Assembly (NCBI RefSeq): GCF_011189575.1
Contig: NZ_PUJW01000036.1
Coordinates: 1 to 21,200 of the forward strand
Length of the DNA: 21,200 bases
From: Photorhabdus cinerea
GTDB taxonomy: Bacteria > Pseudomonadota > Gammaproteobacteria > Enterobacterales > Enterobacteriaceae
Direction of reading: 5' to 3'
The translations under genes and the position numbers were made by a program. This document shows, in pieces, positions 16,884-21,200 of this stretch. The stretch's first letter is position 1; every line of letters starts with the position of its first letter. The notes below the pieces were generated by a model. That model was not told where the DNA came from and searched no databases. It saw only the letters and a program-made list of their open reading frames with translations.

Positions 16884-19793
16884 ATGAGGAAAATGACTAT
16901 TTCGCGCCAAAAAATACTTTCCCTAGAATGTGGTAAAAATGGCGATAACCAAACACCACTATGGCGGGCTTTCTCCAGCGCGGCGAGTCGGTCACCTCAG
17001 GAGGTAGCATGTTGTGGCTCGAAATCAACGGTAACCTATTCACAGATGTATTCGATGGTGCTGTGCTGCTCCAATTATCTTGCTCAGGTCGGCGTTAAAG
17101 AAGATTCGCGCGTAAGCTTGATTTTACCCAAAGACATTCAGTTATTGGTATATCTTTTAGCATGCTGGAAAATAGGAGCATCGGTGCTTATTCTCGATGA
17201 AGACGCGCCTCAGGAACAAATTAACCACCGGATCCATACGGCAAATGCAGATATCATTATCGGTAGCAACTTTCCGGAATATAATACAGCTGCATTCGAC
17301 ATGGTTACGACATTAAAAAGCGGTGAACTCAATCAGTTCAGCGATAACACTTTTCAATCCGGTATTATTGATGAGTCGTTAAGTCCGCAAGTCGACAGAC
17401 TTGCGTCAATGATATTCACTTCCGGTTCGACAGGGGCGCCGAAATGTGTCGGCCTGTCCCACATCGGTTTACTGAATACCATTATAGGACTGGTGGGTCA
17501 TTATAAGCTCAGGGCGAGTTCCCGGGTAGCTTGGGCAGCCTCCCTGAGCTTTGATTCCGCCATCGCCGAACCGCTGTTGGCATTATTGAGCGGAGCAACT
17601 CTGATGATACCGGATACTCGAGAGCCGCTCATAGGTTCGTACTTGGAAAAATTTGTCCACCAGAAGGAAATTACACATCTTATCCTGACACCAACGGTAT
17701 TGGAGACGACGAAGCCACAATGCATTCCGGCGGGAATAACCATAGCCCTCGTTGGCGAGCCACTTTCGCCGGCGACGTTAACGCGTTGGGCCGATAACAG
17801 GACACTTTATAACGCCTACGGACCTTCTGAAGCCAGCATATGCGCGACGATTACCAGCCCTTTGTGCGCCGGAGACGAGATCACCGTCGGTTGGCCGCTA
17901 CCCGGCGTGGAAATCAGCATCGTGGATGAAAACCTTGAGCCAGTACCTAACTATGTGATCGGTGAGATCATCATCAGCGGGTTGGGTATTTCTTTGGGTT
18001 ATCTCAACGATGCCGAAGCAACGAAGAGTGTTTTTATTAACGCAGGTCCTGACGGGGAAAGATGCTATCTGACTGGCGACATCGGGTTTAAAGATGATTA
18101 CGGTCAGTTGGTACTCAAAGGGAGAAAGGACAGCCAGGTTAAGATTGACGGCCGCAGGATCGACTTGGCCGATGTCGAGCGAGTTCTTGGCTTGTTCGGC
18201 CCTATACGGCAGGTCGCCGCCGTAAAGCAGGATCGGAACGGTGGTAAGGCTCTCCTTGTTGCCTATATTGTCACCGACCCGGGTCGACCGCCCCCCACTG
18301 TACAGGAACTTCGGGGGCATGCCAGCAAATCTCTTCCCCACCATATGGTGCCATCAAAATGGTATTGGGTGGCAGAAATGCCTGTCACCCAAAACGGAAA
18401 GCTCGATCGGAGAAAGCTCGTAGACCTTGCCGCGGAAGAACTGATGTGCGCGGGATCTAGGCCCGCAGAAGGAGTTTTGGAAGCGCGCATTGCGGATATT
18501 TTTTCGCAAATACTTCAACTCGATCGAATCGGTCGTTCTGATGATTTCTTTGCACTTGGAGGTACTTCGCTGGATGTAATACGCTTTATTGAGAAATTGC
18601 GAATAGTATTCGAAACGGATTTTAACTCTGGGGATCTTCTCGAAGAGCCGACCGTCGCAGGCGTGGCTAAAAGATTGTGCACGGCTAAAGTGTATATCGA
18701 ACAACCCAATAACTTACCCCCAGAAACTGAGCCCGATGTTTTACCGTCCAGTGTCGCTTACACGCCCGTCATCTGGCATGAGCATTATCCCCAGAAGGTC
18801 TTCCTGACTGGTGGAACGGGTTTTTTCGGTTCGGGGATTCTCGAAGCCTTGCTGACGGAAACATCCGCACTCATAATCTGCGCGGTTCGTTCACCCGTTG
18901 CAGGGCAAGTCACGAGACTCACCTCCGCAATGAGAAAAGCAAGAACATGGAATTTGCAATGGGAGAAGCGAATTAAAACGATACAACTCGATCTTACCGA
19001 CCTTCACGTGCAAAAGGATAAAGTTACCAAAACCGTTGGCGACGTTGATCTTATTATTCATTGTGGTGCTAATGTCAATCTTGCATACGACTATAACTCG
19101 TTGAGCCGGGAGAATGTTTTCTCAACTTCGGTGCTAGTTGAGCTCGCCGCAACAGGTACAGCAAAGCGCTTTCTTTATGTATCTTCCCGCTCGGCGATCG
19201 ATCCCACGGATATCAGCGGTTATGGTCAATCCAAACGGGCCGCGGAAAAGATCATGATCGCGGCATTCAAACGGGGGCTAGCAGGCTTAATTGTCAGGCC
19301 AGGGAGAATAACTGGCCATACAGAGCAAGAAGGTACCAATCCCAATGATTTCATAGTCAGATATTTAACGCTTTGCCATCAGCTGGGCAAATATCCACGG
19401 GGATTAGGTGCTTTTTACGGCGTACCGGTAGACACACTTTCAAATCAGCTTGTCCGCGCCATCATAGCGCCTTCCATCGCCGATAATCCGATTATCGAGC
19501 CAGCCGACAGCGAAATGTACGTGTTTGATGAAATCTTCGAGCAAATTTCTATGTTGGGCACGGAGGTTCAGGCAGTTGATGTGCAGGAGTGGCTAAGCAC
19601 TGTTTATGACGTAGAGATGGTCGGTTTGGAAGTAATGTATCCCGACGTGCTCATCGCGGTCAGAGATTATTGGGAACAAATGAAACACACCTACCTGCTT
19701 GAGCAAAGTGCCGCTTATTCAGCAACGACTCCTTGCTCGCGCAGTAGACGTACTTCCGCTTTGGCACGGTTTGTTGCGAGGAAGCGGATTTAG
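16884..19793 (+). CDS. Single-module NRPS: adenylation, thiolation, thioester reductase
   Basis: A 969-residue protein. Adenylation domain about 25-515: IFTSGSTGAPK (178-187), NAYGPSEASICA (310-321), YLTGDIG (395-401), NGKLD (504-508). Carrier domain about 528-600, with Ser562 in LGGTSLD as the phosphopantetheine site. Reductase domain about 636 to the end: FLTGGTGFFGSGI (640-652), Tyr780 and Lys784 (GYGQSKRAAE). It would activate one amino acid and release it as aldehyde or alcohol using NAD(P)H. The hand-read pocket code is D-S-A-I-A-V-A-I-C-K: Asp224 fits an alpha-amino acid, and the A-I-C-K end is like the Phe code of GrsA (DAWTIAAICK). The A-T-R layout is that of chloramphenicol CmlP. 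It starts at ATG 16884 after AGAGGAAA, 155 bases after the formyltransferase, and stops with TAG. Confidence 0.92.
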   Translation: MRKMTISRQKILSLECGKNGDNQTPLWRAFSSAASRSPQEVACCGSKSTVTYSQMYSMVLCCSNYLAQVGVKEDSRVSLILPKDIQLLVYLLACWKIGASVLILDEDAPQEQINHRIHTANADIIIGSNFPEYNTAAFDMVTTLKSGELNQFSDNTFQSGIIDESLSPQVDRLASMIFTSGSTGAPKCVGLSHIGLLNTIIGLVGHYKLRASSRVAWAASLSFDSAIAEPLLALLSGATLMIPDTREPLIGSYLEKFVHQKEITHLILTPTVLETTKPQCIPAGITIALVGEPLSPATLTRWADNRTLYNAYGPSEASICATITSPLCAGDEITVGWPLPGVEISIVDENLEPVPNYVIGEIIISGLGISLGYLNDAEATKSVFINAGPDGERCYLTGDIGFKDDYGQLVLKGRKDSQVKIDGRRIDLADVERVLGLFGPIRQVAAVKQDRNGGKALLVAYIVTDPGRPPPTVQELRGHASKSLPHHMVPSKWYWVAEMPVTQNGKLDRRKLVDLAAEELMCAGSRPAEGVLEARIADIFSQILQLDRIGRSDDFFALGGTSLDVIRFIEKLRIVFETDFNSGDLLEEPTVAGVAKRLCTAKVYIEQPNNLPPETEPDVLPSSVAYTPVIWHEHYPQKVFLTGGTGFFGSGILEALLTETSALIICAVRSPVAGQVTRLTSAMRKARTWNLQWEKRIKTIQLDLTDLHVQKDKVTKTVGDVDLIIHCGANVNLAYDYNSLSRENVFSTSVLVELAATGTAKRFLYVSSRSAIDPTDISGYGQSKRAAEKIMIAAFKRGLAGLIVRPGRITGHTEQEGTNPNDFIVRYLTLCHQLGKYPRGLGAFYGVPVDTLSNQLVRAIIAPSIADNPIIEPADSEMYVFDEIFEQISMLGTEVQAVDVQEWLSTVYDVEMVGLEVMYPDVLIAVRDYWEQMKHTYLLEQSAAYSATTPCSRSRRTSALARFVARKRI

Positions 19794-19826
19794 AGTAGTG
19801 TCTGACCCAAAAATGAGGGGGAAATT

Positions 19827-20651
19827 ATGTACCATCCTGAAATAGAACTAGTCCGCGATACAGCGAGAGAAAAATTAGTATTGGCCGGCGTCCCTGACGC
19901 CGAAGGAGACATTGAGCAACTCACATATCATTTTTTGCAAAACTCCGGAGACGATTCACTGGCTCGATTTATTGACGCTGTCGAGTCACGCTCGAAAAGA
20001 ATTCCGCTCGGCTATATTTTAGGCTATGCTGAATTCGACGGGTTGAATTTTATCGTGGGCGACGGAACTTTTGTACCCCGTACTCAGAGTCTCCCTATGA
20101 TTAATGCGCTTTGTAGCAGAACATCGTCGCCCGTTGAGACAATAACCGATCTATGTGCGGGTGTCGGGCCGCTTGGCATCAGTCTTATGCTACGTCTCTC
20201 CAGCTCTCGTGTGTATTTTGTTGAATACAACAAAACCGCCATTGGGTATTTAAAGAAAAATATTAAGAATTTGGTGCCTTCCAATACGCAAATACATATT
20301 TTGGAAAACGACATATTTTCGGTAGATGATTTTCTTAGTCCGGCGAAATTATCCGATATTGTCATCGCTAACCCACCCTTTGTACCCAACGGTCGAGCTA
20401 GCCTTCCAGAGTTCTCCCAGCATCATCCACAGGACGCAATATTTTCAGGTGAAGATGGCTCCATCGCCGTCCGGCGCTGTTGCCTACTTACGAAAAAGAT
20501 ACTTCGGCGACATGGGATCATGGGTATCGAGCATCATGAAACTCATGCTGACATCGTCAGGGATATTCTCGCCACCCTTGATTTCAGGGATATAAGACAA
20601 ATAGCAGACAGTGACGGTAAGATGCGCATCACAACTGCGTTGAACAGCTGA
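19827..20651 (+). CDS. PrmC/HemK-like N-methyltransferase
   Basis: A 274-residue class I SAM methyltransferase of the HemK family. It has the helical N-terminal region ending in IPLGYILGYAEFDGLNFIVGDGTFVPR (residues 59-85, as in PrmC), the SAM loop DLCAGVGPLG (108-117) and NPPF (182-185), the substrate amide/amine clamp usually NPPY. True PrmC methylates release-factor glutamine. Sitting 33 bases after the NRPS with its own GAGGGGG ribosome site, and with atypical motifs (DLCAGVG for DxGTGSG, FVPRTQSLP for the PrmC IPRxDTE), this one is probably a pathway tailoring enzyme, N-methylating the amino acid or the product. That role is inferred. Its stop is directly followed by toxin-gene debris. 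Confidence 0.82.
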   Translation: MYHPEIELVRDTAREKLVLAGVPDAEGDIEQLTYHFLQNSGDDSLARFIDAVESRSKRIPLGYILGYAEFDGLNFIVGDGTFVPRTQSLPMINALCSRTSSPVETITDLCAGVGPLGISLMLRLSSSRVYFVEYNKTAIGYLKKNIKNLVPSNTQIHILENDIFSVDDFLSPAKLSDIVIANPPFVPNGRASLPEFSQHHPQDAIFSGEDGSIAVRRCCLLTKKILRRHGIMGIEHHETHADIVRDILATLDFRDIRQIADSDGKMRITTALNS

Positions 20652-20853
20652 TATCCTAAATTGAAAGAGGATCTTACGAAGCAAAATCTCGACCATATTG
20701 TTTCACAGGACCCGAGATTAGCCACTGTGATTAAAGGTAATAGTGGTGCCAATTATGGTGTGGGAACTGGTACTCAAGCAGATGCGGATAGATTAGGCAA
20801 AATTTGGATAGGTGATGGAGCAATACCTACAAATGATGGAACTGGATTAATTA
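20652..20853 (+). pseudogene. Polymorphic-toxin / hemagglutinin tail fragment
   Basis: The frame reads LTKQNLDHIVSQDPRLATVI, then GVGTGTQADADRLGKIWIGD, then GAIPTNDGTGLI. It resembles the pre-C-terminal segment of large filamentous-hemagglutinin or contact-dependent toxins (ADRLGK.W.G..A....G.GLISADG) common in enterobacteria. Upstream it begins abruptly at the methyltransferase stop. Downstream it is cut after GLI by the IS982 end, the last five codons being IS sequence. It is a scrap of a once larger gene and cannot be functional alone. The family match is from memory. Confidence 0.55.
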
Positions 20854-20865
20854 ACCCGAATTCTG
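20853..20865. repeat. IS982 terminal inverted repeat (right copy)
   Basis: AACCCGAATTCTG is the 3' terminal repeat of the right IS982, complementary to 841-853. It marks the junction with the toxin fragment. Confidence 0.75.
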
Positions 20866-20866
20866 T

Positions 20867-21200
20867 TTAAACCGTCACTGAAAAATCGTCTTCTGAGTAG
20901 AAAACTTTCAGTGATGGTTTCTTCCATTTAAGGCAGTAAGCAATCAGGCCGCCTAAAACAGTCAACATAAATCCTTTTATACTTCGGTGGCGCGAATGCT
21001 CTATTTGAGAAATTGTTTTTAATTGTCCATTAATTGTTTCGATGATAAAACGCTTTGATAACATTATCTTATTCCACTCAGCTTGCATACACGCTTTCAT
21101 GTTTCGGCGCTTTTTCGTGATGAAAGTGACACCCGTTTTGGCTAAATCGTCAGCGAGCTCCTGACTGAGATAACCCTTGTCGGCGTAAAGAGAACCCGTT
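20867..21200 (-). CDS. IS982-family transposase, C-terminal part (runs off the window)
   Basis: On the minus strand the frame is open from the window edge: GSLYADKGYLSQELADDLAK, TGVTFITKKRRNMK, then LSKRFIIETINGQLKTISQI and EHSRHRSIKGFMLTVLGGLI to the stop at 20867. This is the C-terminal half of an IS982 DDE transposase. DKGY carries a catalytic Asp and IIET the Glu. There is no overlap with the N-terminal fragment at 336-761, so identity of the two copies cannot be tested, though the terminal repeats agree. The element's 3' end is at 20853. Confidence 0.87.
   Translation of the reverse strand, partial: TGSLYADKGYLSQELADDLAKTGVTFITKKRRNMKACMQAEWNKIMLSKRFIIETINGQLKTISQIEHSRHRSIKGFMLTVLGGLIAYCLKWKKPSLKVFYSEDDFSVTV

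Noticed and set aside
3715..20651. That this is the chloramphenicol pathway itself
   Set aside because: Genes for the di-iron hydroxylase, aryl N-oxygenase and dichloroacetyl supply are not in the window, so only a chloramphenicol-like logic can be claimed.

Overview
The window looks like an accessory island of an AT-leaning enterobacterium. The dense, partly decayed mix of IS982, IS630, IS30, IS110, IS1 and IS3-type elements and a fragment of a polymorphic-toxin tail resemble Xenorhabdus/Photorhabdus and other Morganellaceae. That assignment is an impression from protein sequence, not a database result.

Between two IS982 fragments lies a small-molecule biosynthetic locus with a chloramphenicol-like gene logic. 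Left half: a zinc alcohol dehydrogenase (1608-2666, +); a GNAT acetyltransferase (2730-3584, -); a CmlA-type phenicol exporter (3715-4887, -); then an apparent minus-strand operon of esterase (9575-8712), papB (8659-8375), papA (8272-6228, glutaminase and synthase parts) and papC (6235-5347), the three steps turning chorismate into 4-amino-phenylpyruvate, the precursor of p-aminophenylalanine (PAPA). Right half, plus strand: a DUF6445/2-oxoglutarate-oxygenase-like protein (14762-15691), a 10-formyl-THF-type formyltransferase (15757-16728), a one-module NRPS with adenylation, thiolation and reductase domains (16884-19793, the layout of CmlP) and a PrmC/HemK-like methyltransferase (19827-20651). 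The NRPS presumably loads PAPA or a related aromatic amino acid and releases it by reduction as an aldehyde or alcohol. The oxygenase, formyltransferase, methyltransferase, dehydrogenase and acetyltransferase would tailor it, and the exporter would remove it. I do not recognise a known product. No N-oxygenase (CmlI type), di-iron hydroxylase (CmlA oxygenase type) or dichloroacetyl genes are visible here.

The two halves are divergent and are separated by a 4.9-kb pile of insertion sequences (9719-14584): an IS30 with a nonsense codon, an IS110 whose transposase is split by an IS630, and a second, frameshifted IS630. The second IS630 landed inside a run of 23-bp AT-rich tandem repeats in front of the oxygenase operon.

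The PAPA supply genes appear damaged. papC carries an 8-bp tandem duplication and a 1-base loss. The papA synthase part carries a 1-base gain, and the papA glutaminase and synthase parts are out of frame with each other at an A6 run. The NRPS, formyltransferase, oxygenase, methyltransferase, papB, exporter, acetyltransferase and dehydrogenase reading frames are intact. Either the pathway is decaying from the precursor end, or PAPA comes from elsewhere, or some indels are sequence errors.

Flanks: left, an IS110-family element cutting an IS982, followed by an IS1 remnant; right, a polymorphic-toxin fragment cut by another IS982.
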